A DNA stretch of 64,000 bases, taken from contig JALGAS010000006.1 of assembly GCA_023078685.1 (NCBI GenBank), forward strand, positions 1,426,001 through 1,490,000, written 5' to 3'. Under the pieces are notes generated by a model. The model ran no database searches and had not been told where the DNA came from. It worked only from the letters and a program-made list of their open reading frames with translations. This document shows positions 36,801-48,715 of this stretch, piece after piece. The position numbers and the translations under genes are program-made. Each line of letters begins with the position of its first letter. Positions within the stretch are counted from its first letter, which is position 1. Source of the stretch: Neopestalotiopsis rosae. Taxonomy: Eukaryota > Ascomycota > Sordariomycetes > Amphisphaeriales > Sporocadaceae.

Positions 36801-39125
36801 GGATTGGCTGACTACGGAGACGAACGGTGAAGGAAGCGTGATGCAGCATACATAGTAGAAAGGATCCATGGCTTGCAACTTGGCCATACGTGTTGCGGCA
36901 GCTGCCACGAATCTACAACGTACATGGAGATTTTAGCTCAGCTAATGCCAATACTCCAGGCCCAACGCCAACAGCGCCGCCAATGATTGTCATCTTTCAA
37001 AACCCGACGATGCAATCCCAGAGCAAATACCCAACTGAGAGGTCCAGACGTGACGGTGATCTTCACAAGAGACCAAAGTGCAGCTCCACCGCCGAGAAGA
37101 TCCAGCAAAATCAAGTCCCACTGAACTTGTCGACCCCGAAAAAGGCAAGAGGCGCTAACGAAGTCTGTGGACTCCAGATGAAAGCATCGTAACGTCTCAT
37201 GGGCAAGAGATACGCAGGATTGCTGGTGGGATTTTTGATAGCATTTGCAACCGACAAGGTCCACGGCTGCATAATAGGTTACCTCTTGTCTGCAAGCTCC
37301 TGAGATAACGGAGATAATCGTGTCATGTCGGCACTAAGAAGGCGATAATTCGGCCAAGTCGCTATCTAAAATACCTGCGACTGCTACATGGGAGCTGGCT
37401 CTGGGAACCATGACTTACCACTGAGGTATCCACGGGCCTTGATTTCGGCTATTACCTGTGCCTATGCCTTATTATTATTATGTATCAAACTCTCTACCGA
37501 TTGACCGGTACTCCCTTGATAATGAAGCAGCCACCTACGTAGATGTAGGCAGGTATGTAGTACTACAGGATCATCCCATTCGATATAGCAGTCATCATGA
37601 ACAGCCGCAAGAGCACTAGCACAATCACGACATGTGTTACGACAACATGCAATGATGATCGTGCATTTTGTCATTACTTTTGTTATTCAGACCTTTCCTC
37701 CACACCCTCTCATCAACATTCGACTGGTGTCTTTTTCTACGCTCCTTATTGAAATGGAGCTTGGCCCCCCGGTCAACGTGGGTGGAAACACCCCAGTCCC
37801 GTTTGGCGCGACATTGATTTGCACAGCCTCCCTTGGCCCTGCCATCGGCTCTTGGCTGCTTGCCTCCAATTCGCCAAACCGCCCGTGCCACTTGGGCGTT
37901 TGCCTGCAGCTCGGTTTGGCTTTGTTTCCTCTGCTGTTCCATAGCTTGTCAGGAGAAGGAAACTTCTTGTTTCAACCGAGAGATCAAAGAGGCAGCCTCA
38001 AGGCGAAACTTATATACCACGTTGTTCATGGTACATCGATGTTCACTGAATTACATGTCCCGCACTTAGCTTACTCCGTCTAAGTCATGCCCGGATCGGT
38101 TCCTGAGCGGAGCTAGCCGAGCTGGAATGAATGTTCCCCAAGCAAAATTCCTTACACTAGAGCTCAAGGTTGTAGGTGCGATTTTAGCGTATGCAACGCT
38201 GCCGCTTGCACTATGGGGGGCGACGGCCCACCAAGGGAAGTACGCTACTTGGAAGGTACCTCAGCCAAACGCTGAATTACAGGGAGCGAGGGAGCGAGCT
38301 GGAAGCACTGAACATGTACTGTAGGGGACGCCAAGCACAACGTGCGCCCGTCCCATTTTCTGTAGACCTTCCAGACCATCTGATTTGTTTCTTCTACACT
38401 ACCACCTTGCCAATCCAGGTCAACCTCCTGGTGTCATTGCCCAGCCAGAACTCCAATCCCTGATTTTCCTCTTGGTTGTTTGCAGCAATTATTCATTTAG
38501 GTATTTGCTGCCCATCACGCTCCTTGGTTTTACATATTTCCCTTCCTTTGCCTTTCTCTTCGTCCGAACACCTAATTGGCAGCTCGCGTCTGCTGGTATT
38601 CAATGTGCGCCCGCATGAGGTCGCCTTAAGCAGCTCCGCTTGCATCCTTCGCCCTGCTCAGCTGTAGTAGTTGTACATTATTCCCAGGAGGCTGACTACA
38701 CTGCCACCACCAAAAAATTCAATTCCGCCTGCTTGGTTATACAACCGCCATCTTGCGCGCATAAACTCCGGTGCTGCTTCTGTTCGGTGCCGCCACGACC
38801 ATCGCAGGTCACTGGAATCGGCCCGCAGTTCGCTGCAAGATCTCCTACGCACGGCGCCGCACACACCCAGATCGTTGGCCCCAGAGTGTTAGACTTTCAA
38901 GTCCACTCAGGTTTCCGGAGGTTATTCGACAAAGAGGAAGAGATACACCGAGCTGGAATGCTGGGGAGAAAGCTTCATCAAGGTCACGAAACTTCTGTTA
39001 CTCAGCCTCGCTGAGGAAAAGTGTTGGGTGTTTCGCCTCTGGAGGAACAAAACAAGAAGGCGCAGCCTTCCAACATCGCACATTCCAGTCCCGTTTTCGT
39101 AATTTCTCAGGAATCACAATAGAAG
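33825..39125. other. 5.3 kb intergenic region upstream of the Ca2+-ATPase
   Basis: This is the largest gap in the window, between divergent kinase-like gene B and the Ca2+-ATPase. Reading frames of 100-170 codons occur (35392-35907 +, 36570-36908 -, 36938-37264 -, 37634-38083 +). None shows a domain, a signal or believable splicing, and frames of that size are expected by chance in unspaced DNA of this composition. The last 500 bases are pyrimidine-rich and probably promoter and leader. A CDRE-like site is listed separately. Confidence 0.5.
38688..38695 (+). promoter_or_regulatory. Candidate calcineurin/Crz1 response element
   Basis: GAGGCTGA lies 431-438 bases upstream of the Ca2+-ATPase start codon. 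It matches the core of the yeast calcineurin-dependent response element (GAGGCTG) bound by Crz1, which induces the vacuolar calcium pump Pmc1. The position and target gene are right, but an 8-mer can occur by chance. Confidence 0.3.
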
Positions 39126-42100
39126 ATGGCTACCAACGACAAGTCTCCCGGCCGACCAAGGGCGTAAGTATATTTGTTTCTATTTTCAGCATTCGGTATG
39201 CAGCCTGCCCTGCCACAGTCATGCTAACTAATAGCTTCAGCCCAACTATCACCATCGACACCAGTGCCGATTCAACAGACTTAACAGACCGTCCTCGCCA
39301 GTCCTTGGGATCTCCGACGGACCTGACGGCGAGCCCGACGACATTATATCCAGACATGCCTCAGCCCTCGGGCGCGTCGCAGTCGAGCTCGAGACCTGAT
39401 TTCCGGCCTTCGCATTCGTTCGAGAGCGTGCGGGATAGTCGCCCGCAGAGCCCGCACAATGTATCGAGTCCGGTGGCAGCACGTGGCAAGGGACCGTCAC
39501 ATAATTTTCTTGCCGTGCCAAGTCACCCGCGCTCCAGGCAGAATTCTGTCGATAGCAGTGATTATACGTCGTCGCAAGGAGAGACTGCTGTAGGCACGGC
39601 GTCCACATGGCAGGGCGAGAAAAAAGTTTCAAGCGCTGGAGAGCCTACTCACGAACAGATTATGAACGACGCAGACGCATTGAAGCCAGACGCTGGCAAG
39701 GAAGCCGAATTTAACGTGGAAAACAACCCATTTGCTTTCAGTCCTGGTCAGCTCAGCAAAATGTTTAATCCCAAAAGCCTTGCAGCATTCTGGGCGCTTG
39801 GCGGTCTTAAAGGTATCGAGAAGGGACTGCGGTCTAACAGAGAGACCGGTCTAAGTCTTGACGAAAAGCAACTCGATGGTGCTGTATCTTTCGATCAAGT
39901 AACAGGAAAGGCTAAAGTAGCTACTGAAGGCACCGAGGAACCACCAACAACTAGTGTCGCTCGCAGAAATACCTCTGGACATCACGCCGATCAGTCATTT
40001 TCTGACCGCAAGCGTGTTTACTCGGATAATCGCATCCCGGAAAAGAAGGGCAAAACTTTTCTTCAACTCGTCTGGATTACCTATAACGACAAGGTGCTTA
40101 TTCTGCTTTCAATTGCTGCAGTCGTCTCTCTTGCAATCGGTCTCTACGAGACTTTTGGCGGTCATGGCCAAGGTGTCGAGTGGGTGGAAGGTGTGGCTAT
40201 TATTGTGGCCATCACCATTGTCGTCCTCGTCGGCTCCTTGAACGATTGGCAGAAGGAGCGTCAGTTTGCTAAGCTTAACAAGAAGAAGCAAGATCGTGTA
40301 GTCAAGGTGGTACGGTCCGGCAAGACCGTAGAAATTTCCGTCTTCGATATCTTGTCTGGAGACGTCGTCCATCTTGAACCAGGAGATCTGATCCCGGTGG
40401 ACGGTATCCTGATCCAAGGGTATGATGTCAAATGCGACGAGTCTCAGGCAACTGGAGAATCAGATATCATTCGCAAACAGGGTGGCGACGACGTGTATGA
40501 AGCCATCGAGAATGGTGAGAAACTAAAGAAAGCCGATCCATTCATTCAATCTGGTGCTCGCGTCATGGAAGGTATGGGTACTTACATGGCTACGTCGACG
40601 GGTATCCATTCGAGTTACGGAAAAACGCTTATGGCATTGGACGAGGACCCCGAGATCACGCCGCTGCAGTCCAAGTTGAACGTGATCGCCGAATACATTG
40701 CCAAACTTGGTGGTGGAGCTGGTCTGCTTCTGTTCATTGTGCTTCTCATCATCTTCCTGGTTAAGCTTCCACACAACACCGAGACACCGATCGAAAAGGG
40801 CATGGAGTTTCTCAACATTTTTATTGTTGTCGTAACAATTATTGTTGTTGCAGTGCCAGAGGGTTTGCCTCTGGCCGTTACCCTCGCTCTCGCCTTCGCG
40901 ACTACCCGTATGATCAAGGACAACAATCTTGTGCGTCATCTGAAGGCTTGTGAGGTCATGGGAAATGCCACGACGATTTGCTCCGACAAGACGGGTACCT
41001 TGACTCAAAACAAGATGCAGGTTGTCGCCGGAACTGTTGGTACTGCCCATCGTTTCAGAAGCACCGTGCAGCGCGACTCTGAGGAAGATGCCACTGTTGG
41101 AGACGTTACCGATGATATGACTGCCGCAGAGCACTCCAAGGTCCTTGCCGCAGACGTGAAGCAGCTACTTCTCAAGTCCATTTCATTGAACTCCACTGCT
41201 TTTGAGGGTGAAGTTGACGGGGTCAAGACTTTTATTGGTTCTAAGACTGAGACGGCTATGCTCATTTACGCCCAGGAGCATCTTGGTATGGGTCCGGTCA
41301 ATGAAGAGCGCGCAAACGAGAAAATCCTGCAACTTGTGCCCTTCGACTCTGGAAGAAAGTGCATGGGTATTTTCATCCAGCTACCAGATGGTCGAGTCCG
41401 GCTCTATGTCAAGGGCGCCTCCGAGATTGTTCTGTCAAAGTGCACAGAAATCATCCGGGATCCCTCCAAGGACTTGACCAGTTCACCCCTGTCAGCAGAG
41501 AACGACGCGACTATCAAGACTCTGATCAACACTTATGCATCGCGCTCGCTCAGAACCATTGGCGTCGTCTATCGCGATTTTGAGCAGTGGCCCCCGAAGA
41601 ATATCAAGCGCGCCGAGGGTAACCGCAACGAGGTGTCTTTTGACGACGCTCTCCGGAATATGACCTTTGTTGCCATGGTTGGAATCCAAGATCCTCTTCG
41701 CGATGGTGTGCCTGATGCAGTCAGGGACTGTCAGAAAGCCGGAGTCATTGTAAGAATGGTTACAGGCGACAACAAACTGACTGCTCAAGCCATTGCCAAA
41801 GAGTGCGGTATCCTGGTCGGAGATGGCATTGTCATGGAGGGCCCCGAGTTCCGCAACCTGTCCAGACTACAACAGAACGAGATCATTCCCCGCCTCCAGG
41901 TTCTTGCCCGCTCCAGTCCCGAGGATAAACGCATTTTGGTCCGTAGACTGAAGGATTTGGGTGAGACCGTTGCAGTTACTGGTGACGGCACAAACGACGC
42001 CCCTGCTCTCAAGCTCGCCGACGTTGGTTTCTCTATGGGCATCGCTGGTACCGAAGTCGCCAAGGAGGCATCCGCTATTATTCTTATGGACGACAACTTC

Positions 42101-43239
42101 AACAGTATTGTGAAGGCCTTGAAGTGGGGTCGCGCTGTCAATGATGCTGTCAAGCGTTTCCTGCAGTTCCAGCTGACTGTCAACATAACTGCTGTTATCT
42201 TGACTTTTGTTACTGCTATCACCAACAATTCGGAATCATCTGTCCTGACGGCTGTCCAGTTGCTGTGGGTCAACCTTATCATGGATACTTTGGCTGCTCT
42301 CGCTTTGGCAACAGATCCACCTCAGGACAGCGTCTTGGACCGTAAGCCCGAGCGTCGTGGCGCCAGCATCATCTCCATTACCATGTGGAAGATGATCCTA
42401 GGCCAAGCCGTTTACCAGCTAGCTATCACCTTCCTGCTCTACTACGGCGCAGGTGCCATCTTTGGGTTCACTGACGAAGTCGAGGTTCAACAACGTGATA
42501 CTCTTGTCTTCAACACATTTGTGTGGATGCAGATTTTCAACCAGTGGAAGTAAGTTACATATCAAGCTTACCCTCATTTCACGCATGATACTAATAATTC
42601 CACAGCAACCGTCGTCTGGACAACAAGTTCAACATCTTTGAAGGCTTGTTCTCAAACTGGTTCTTCATCTGCATCAACGTGGCTATGTGCGGTGCTCAAA
42701 TATTGATTATCTTCGTTGGTGATAAACCATTCTCGATCTCTCAGACCAACCCACCACAAACAGGTCTTCAATGGGCTCTTGCCATCGCGCTTGGTTTCAT
42801 CTCGATCCCTATCGGCATAGTGATCCGACTGATTCCTGATGAACTCCTCTTGAAGCTAATCCCAGCTTCCTTGAAGCGAAGATCTTCTCGCGTCCCAGGC
42901 TTCACCGTCACTGACGAGGAGCGATTCGACCACTACCCGGAACCTCTTGCCGATGTTAGAGATGAGCTCAACTTCCTCAAGCGATTCAAGGGTGGTCGTC
43001 TGAACAACCTCAAATTCGCCATGCAACATCCCAAAGAAGTTCTCATGCAGATCCGCAGCCCGTCGCACTCTCGGTCAAATTCCATGAGGGAGACGCTGCC
43101 GCCACGGACGCCCATCCGCGAAGATAGTACCGGCGAATCGCCTGCGCCAACGCCGAACTCACGGGCTCGGTCTCGGTCCATGAGATCTGGAAGGAGTCGC
43201 TCGAACTCAGCCCTTGGCGCAACTACCGTAATGGCGTAA
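39126..43239 (+). CDS. Pmc1/PMCA-type Ca2+-transporting P-type ATPase
   Basis: Type IIB calcium pump that removes cytosolic Ca2+ into the vacuole or out of the cell (yeast Pmc1; Neurospora NCA-2/3 group). Three exons, 39126-39163, 39241-42549 and 42606-43239, give 1326 residues. A disordered Ser/Pro-rich N-terminus of about 170 residues precedes the pump. Motifs are PVDGILIQGYDVKCDESQ and TGES in the A-domain, PEGLP in membrane helix 4, CSDKTGTLTQ with the phosphorylated Asp at residue 595, and TGDGTNDAPAL at the hinge. The start is the 13-codon first exon; the open frame extending upstream to 38771 is in a different frame. The last residues are NSALGATTVMA, then TAA. The same frame stays open for 72 more codons after that stop (to 43458) with family-like tail sequence, so the C-terminus looks truncated; see the repeat entries. 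Confidence 0.95.
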
Positions 43240-43243
43240 TGGC
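43228..43243 (+). repeat. 8-bp tandem duplication creating the ATPase stop codon
   Basis: GTAATGGC occurs twice in tandem (43228-43235 and 43236-43243). The second copy supplies the TAA at 43237-43239 that ends the Ca2+-ATPase reading frame. This looks like a short slippage duplication. Confidence 0.85.
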
Positions 43244-43458
43244 GGGTGCTGGCTGGTCTCCGGTGTATCATTGCCGGCTCCGTCGGTGCTGGCTGGTCTC
43301 CGGTGCAAGATCGCAGCAATGTCGAGTTCCCTCGTGGAGCCGCTGGACCTTCACCTCTGGCATATACGGAGGAACCTGAATCCATTGAGGAAGACGCAAG
43401 GGTGGACGTTCCCACTCTCAAGGTGCCAGAGCCTCCGACAAGGACTTCTAAACCGTAA
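43240..43458 (+). pseudogene. Detached C-terminal tail of the Ca2+-ATPase
   Basis: In frame with the ATPase and directly after its TAA, 72 codons remain open and end at 43456-43458. They encode GWSPVQDRSNVEFPRGAAG and then an acidic Pro/Glu-rich end. Fungal relatives, as far as I recall, carry a comparable Val-Met-Ala-Gly...Gly-Trp-Ser-Pro tail. I infer that this piece was once part of the pump and was cut off by the small duplications. Stop-codon readthrough or a sequence error are alternatives. Confidence 0.5.
43245..43305 (+). repeat. 21-bp direct repeat, 40 bp apart, after the ATPase stop
   Basis: Two perfect 21-base copies start at 43245 and 43285 (beginning GGTGCTGGCTGG and ending CTCCGGTG). 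Their offset of 40 bp plus the 8-bp tandem duplication equals 48 bp, a multiple of three. This explains why the frame downstream is the same as the ATPase frame despite both duplications. Confidence 0.85.
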
Positions 43459-45782
43459 AAAACATTTAATTTCTTGTATTCATCGTTCCATAACAGATAG
43501 AGGTCTCTGGCGTAGACATGATACCAGCCCAATCACCATACTTCTTCTTGGCATTCCCATTCTTGGGATTATAACAACTTTTCTCAGCGTTTGCACTGCA
43601 GTTTTGTGCACTTCACTCAAAAACCCATTTTCAGGAAACAGGGCCACAGATCACAATCCCAGGGCGTATAGGCGTTTCATTTTGCAATGGTCAGTTTAGT
43701 CTTCACCAAGGCCTGCCTTGAGGCAGATGGCCAAAAATCAAGCAAGTTGGCCATTGATTTCGGGGAGGAATACCGGTCTAGAAATGTAATTGTAAAAGTA
43801 GTCCTTCATGTTACTGAAGAAGACACGAATTGGCAATCCGAGGGTGTCCATGACGCAGTACTTCATACATTTTTCAACATCTTTACCATTTCTCTAGTAG
43901 TCGCCCGTGCTATTGTTTAATATCCTAGTACCTGGACAATCTTGTAGTGAATTTGCAAACCCTTCATGTGTTTATATGAGCAATTTATTGATGTTGCAAT
44001 TGCCTGGCACAGTTTTTTTCATACAAGCGACGAAAAATCCGTCAACTGGGTGAATTTGCGGCTGACAAGATGATGCAAGAAGGATGAATTGCGTAGCATA
44101 TTCCCCATTAAGGATTTTGACTCACAGCGTGGCAACCCACTATCGCACAACCACTTGCACTAATCGAGCATCTATTTTACCCCTAAGACGACTTTTTGTG
44201 ACGGCGAGAATTTCCAGGATTAATAAAAGAGGAAATTACAAGTAGAAATGTCAGAGTATACCCAAAGATACAGTTCCTTGAATAATAGGAACTGTTCAAT
44301 TCACGTACGGATGAAATTCTTGGTCAAGGTCGCATTCTCAACTATTGAGTTATATAGGTAGCTAATAGCAGCTAACGTGAAATTGTCCCACCAACACCGA
44401 CGCAGTACTTGATCTGATCCCACTGGGACTGCAATCAATGCATTACGTGTCGATATAGCCTATCGTTGTTGATGATGCTTCAGGGATGCCCCCATGTTTT
44501 CTAAATCGCCATCGACGTCTCAAGATGGAAGAAGGAATACTTTTCAATCGATGCCTTCCTCCCCTGGCGTTGCTGAAAGAGTATGAACATGGTCGAAGAC
44601 TGGGCATTCATGCCGGCCAAGCAGGCGTCGCTACAAGAACCTGAAAACTTCTTACTGATCGAAGACTCCCACTCTCGCTCTTCATTATGTGTTGCTAGGA
44701 AGAAGGAGACGGGCCAGAATTAGGAGTCGTCCGAGATTTGCCGCTACTGCTGATGTACCTATTTTCTTACCTGTCCCTCTCTTTCTCTCTATTTCCTAGC
44801 ATTCACTACTTACTACTTGAACCATTTCTTGGCTCTTGTATTACCGCTCCTCTGCTGAAATTTACTAGGTATTTCCATTTTGAATAGTACAAATTGCTTA
44901 TGTCGATAATCTGATGATGAGTTGTTGTCTTGGGCCCACGTGGGTTTTTTGTTGTCTTTTGTTTATTCCCTGCAGCGGCCTAAAATGGATGGAGACAGCG
45001 ACGCATTGCCAGCGATTTCGCTCACATGAATGGGCATGCGAAAGGTTCTGCAAAATAAAAAATTGGAGCCCACCGGGACGGCGAATGACAGCAAAGAAAC
45101 CGTGCCGTATTTTGAGTGTACTCTGTATATCATGCATCTGTGCCTTAGATTACATGATACAGTAGCGGAATTATTTTCCATCATTCGTTTACACGTTTCT
45201 TTCTTGACCGTATGTGGTTTGCGCGTCCCCCCTTGTTGAACCATTGCGTTTGCTTGGTTAAAGTGTCATGGAAACAAACAATGCAATCCTTTGAATTCTT
45301 GCGCAAATGTGTCTTGATTAAGGCAGTCTATATTGTACACCACCAGGTGCTCGCGCCATAAAAGTCTCAATGAGTCGGGTTCGCCCCCCTAGCCCCCAGT
45401 ACATAGTACTAACCTAGGCCATGTGCAAAGTCAGCCTTGGTTTAGAGGCAATACTAATCAAGTTAATGACGAAAACAAAGTCTACACTCCCTCTAGTATG
45501 GGTCAAATCAGGTTGGGCAAAAGAATAGACGGCCAAGTATAGAGAAGGAAAGGATTATCAAGAATCAATAAACATTACAGCTTTACATGCATATATCATT
45601 GACTAAGTGGTTGGTTCACCAGATTGCATCTTTTAACAAGAACAAGGGAACAAAGAAGCACAGATAGCCGAAAGGGACAAGAAAAGTGTGCCGCGGGCCA
45701 GAGTCTTTTTCTGGTGCTCGTCGCCATTTTCCAAACAAGCAACATTGAACTATATTGCAGAGGAGAGTGGATCGGGGCCCCG

Positions 45783-45856
45783 GAAAAGGGAGAAGTGTGA
45801 GAGAGAGGACGACAGAAAGAGAGAAGAGACAGAAGGAGGGAAGGGAAAAAAGAGAG
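45783..45856 (+). repeat. Purine-rich tract
   Basis: About 74 bases of nearly pure A/G on the + strand with only a few C/T interruptions. It lies about 1.1 kb upstream of SIR2 and could form triplex DNA with the pyrimidine-rich tract at 46135-46180. Confidence 0.6.
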
Positions 45857-46560
45857 CAGCAATCCTGTCTGCCTGCCGCCTATCAATCAAGCAAGCAATC
45901 AATCAATCATTAAATTTGCCTATCCTACCTACCTATCTAAAACTATCTGTCTACATTTATTATCATCTACCGTCTTGTCCATCTACTTTGCTTACCTTGC
46001 CTAAATGCCGTCGTACTAGTACCTGGCTTCTTTATTATTATTGGGAGTCCCAAGTCAAGTCAATTTTTTTAGGAACCTGGTAGAATCGCACCTGTTTACT
46101 AGTTTGCACCTTTTCGGGTCTCAGGTTTCCGCTGGCTCTCTCCTTCTTCCTTTCCTCTACTCCTTCTCCTTCGTCGTCTTGCCTCGATTATCCCCCATTT
46201 GCATTTTATTGATTGATTGATTAATTGGTTGTCTGCCAAGACCCGAATCGCCCCAAAAACTCAAACTTGTTTGTAACGCGTATTTTTCTCTATCCTCTCC
46301 GAGGATAATTCAATTCACCCTTTCTTCTGACAACACATCACACAACCTGTTCCGGATCTTGCAAATAAATTTTTGATGACACGATCAGTAGTAGTCACCT
46401 GATTATTCTATCCAAGTCTCTTTCTTCCCCCCTTCCTACTCGGGTTCGCCTCCCCTGTCTCTTCGCAACCACACGACGAATAACGCGCGCTTCCGGCTCT
46501 TCCCAGCCCACACAACTCACTCAACCAACCTAAACCGGACCTGGTTCCCCTGGTACACAT

Positions 46561-46580
46561 TCCATCCATCCATCCATCCA
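46561..46580 (+). repeat. (TCCA)5 microsatellite
   Basis: Five TCCA units in the presumed SIR2 leader. Confidence 0.9.
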
Positions 46581-46870
46581 TCTCATCTCAGCAACAACAT
46601 ACACCTCTTAGTATCAAAAAGCCACCCGCGTTGTTACCCACGACGTTGACGTTGGCTCCTTTCCGGCAACCAACACAACCAAAGAGAATCAATTTTTTGT
46701 GATTAGCGTTGCTGCATTTGCGAGGTTTGCAATTTACTCACGAATTTCACACTTGCGGTTGCTTTTTTTGGTTTCTTCTCTCGCCCCTCTCGCCCAAACT
46801 TAGACTGTCACACCCGGAAGTCTCGCCTACACATTGTAGTACTGCTTCTTTTCCGTCTCTTTCTGTTCCG

Positions 46871-46901
46871 ATCATCATCGTCGTCGTCGTCGTCGTCATC
46901 A
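46871..46901 (+). repeat. ATC/GTC trinucleotide run before the SIR2 start
   Basis: Three ATC units, then a run of CGT/GTC units and a final ATC, ending 15 bases before the SIR2 start codon. It is probably in the 5' leader and likely length-variable. Confidence 0.85.
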
Positions 46902-46916
46902 ATTCACTTGTCCATC

Positions 46917-48715
46917 ATGATGCCTGTACCTGTCAAGCGTGGCCGCGGTAGGCCTAAAGGGTCTGGGACCAAGAAGACAGCGGCAATGGCAACACCAACC
47001 ACCACAACTAGAAAGTCAAAGGTGCAGATTAGAATCGAGCAAGTCGCGATAGACGATGATCAGCAAGTCAGCCATCTTAGTTTCAAGGAGGCCTTGCACA
47101 ACCAAGAACCGCAATTAACCGAGCTCGAGCAACGTTTGCACGATATCGACGATTCTTGGGAGACTGAGTCACTTTTTGAGGATATTATTGAAGACCTTTC
47201 CGACGACACGGCTTTCAAAGATGGTAAAACTACCCATTCATCTTATCTTACCTTTTTTTTTTATTCTGCTCCTATCCATGATTACATATGTGCTTTGCGA
47301 GTCGCCGCCTTGCAACAGGAAATCATTCATCATCCCCATCTCTTCTGGTCTCTGTCATTTATTATTACCACCTTGCTAATGCCTATTGCACAGATCCAGA
47401 GGCGTGCACTCCCGAAGAGGCCATGAGGTATCGGCAATTGCTGCGCTCGCAAGGACCGGCCGAGTTTATGAAACTCACCGTGTTGAATGACAGCATCACA
47501 GCAAAGCGCCTGCTCACGGCATTTGGTGTGCGGCCGCCACCTTTTCTCGAGGGAGCGGATGATGATCAATATTACTCGCTGCTGACACTGGCCATTACCC
47601 GTGAGCTGAATAAGAGGGCCAAGCTCCTGAGCTACAACTCAGTCGACGACGCGGTCTCACTCATTCAGGGCGCCAAGAACATCATCGTCTTGACGGGCGC
47701 GGGAATATCAACCTCACTAGGCATCCCAGATTTCCGTTCCGCACAAACCGGTCTTTACACACAATTGGCCAACCTGGGACTGCCCATCAACGACCCGCAA
47801 GAGGTCTTTGACATTGAAGTGTTTCGTCAAGATCCCACCATCTTTTACACTGTGGCCAAGGACATTCTCCCCACAACCAAAAAGTTTACACCCACCCACG
47901 CCTTTATCGCCATGCTCCAGGCCAAGGGCAAGCTGCTCACCAACTATTCGCAGAACATTGACAATATTGAGGCCAATGCCGGCATCTCGCCCGAGAAGCT
48001 ATTGCAGTGTCATGGTTCATTTGCCAAGGCCACATGTCAAAAGTGCGGCTACAAGGTCCCAGGTGAAACCATCTTTGCCGACATCAAGGCCAGCAGGATT
48101 CCGCGATGTGACAGGTGCATCACGTCTCTGCGCGCCAATGGCACATCAAAGCGCAAGCGTGGCAAGAAGCGATCCTCGTCGGGCAGACGCTCGCGGTACA
48201 ATTCCGACGACACGGATGAGGACGATGACTTTGACATACCCGAAGCTGGCATCATGAAGCCCGACATTACCTTTTTCCGCGAGAATTTGCCCGACGAATT
48301 CCATGACAGACTGAGGCGCGACATGACACGTGTTGATCTGGTCATTGTCATTGGAACCTCGCTGAAGGTATCACCAGTCTCTGAGGTGGTGCCGAGCTTG
48401 CCGCCGCACGTTCCGGCCATTTACATATCGCGAACGCCGGTGGGCCATATTGACTTTGACATTGATCTTCTCGGCGACTGTGATGTTGTCGTGGCCGAGT
48501 TGGCTCGACGCGCAGGCTGGAATCTTGACCACGAGATGATCCCGCCAGCGCAAAAGGTTCACACCGCTATTATCGATGGACAGGTGCACCGACATTCGTT
48601 TACGACAACGGACACGACGACGACAACAGCTGATGACTTGAAGAGTGCAACTCCAACGAAGCCCGTCTTGACATTTAGAGATGGACAATCGCGAGTCCGG
48701 GGCTACAATCGATGA
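46917..48715 (+). CDS. SIR2: Sir2-family NAD-dependent protein deacetylase (Sir2/Hst1 class)
   Basis: NAD-dependent histone deacetylase of the Sir2/Hst1/SIRT1 class, acting in silencing and chromatin control. Exons 46917-47223 and 47394-48715 give 542 residues. An AT-hook-like motif ([14 protein letters not shown]) is at residues 7-20. The Sir2 N-terminal domain ([34 protein letters not shown]) precedes the catalytic core: [15 protein letters not shown] (NAD), [10 protein letters not shown], the catalytic His in LLQCHGSF, zinc pairs CQKC and CDRC, and [13 protein letters not shown] basic then acidic insert ([16 protein letters not shown] and [10 protein letters not shown]) follows the second zinc pair, which is unusual in the compact core and probably a nuclear signal. 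The start is the first of two adjacent ATGs. The 170-nt intron is long and contains an 11-T run. Confidence 0.94.

Larger units (their letters stand above)
43459..46916. other. Long intergenic region upstream of SIR2
   Basis: About 3.5 kb without a supported gene. The first half is AT-rich. From about 45,600 it becomes a mosaic of simple-sequence tracts typical of a long promoter and leader: purine-rich at 45783-45856, pyrimidine-rich at 46135-46180, (TCCA)5 at 46561-46580 and ATC/GTC units at 46871-46901, just before the SIR2 start. Confidence 0.5.

Noticed and set aside
35392..38083. Frames of 100-170 codons in the large gap (35392-35907, 36570-36908, 36938-37264, 37634-38083)
   Set aside because: No conserved motif, signal peptide or splice support; lengths are compatible with chance.
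38771..39125. N-terminal extension of the Ca2+-ATPase frame
   Set aside because: The true first exon (39126-39163) is in another frame and joins exon 2 in phase at good splice sites; the extension runs through the intron.
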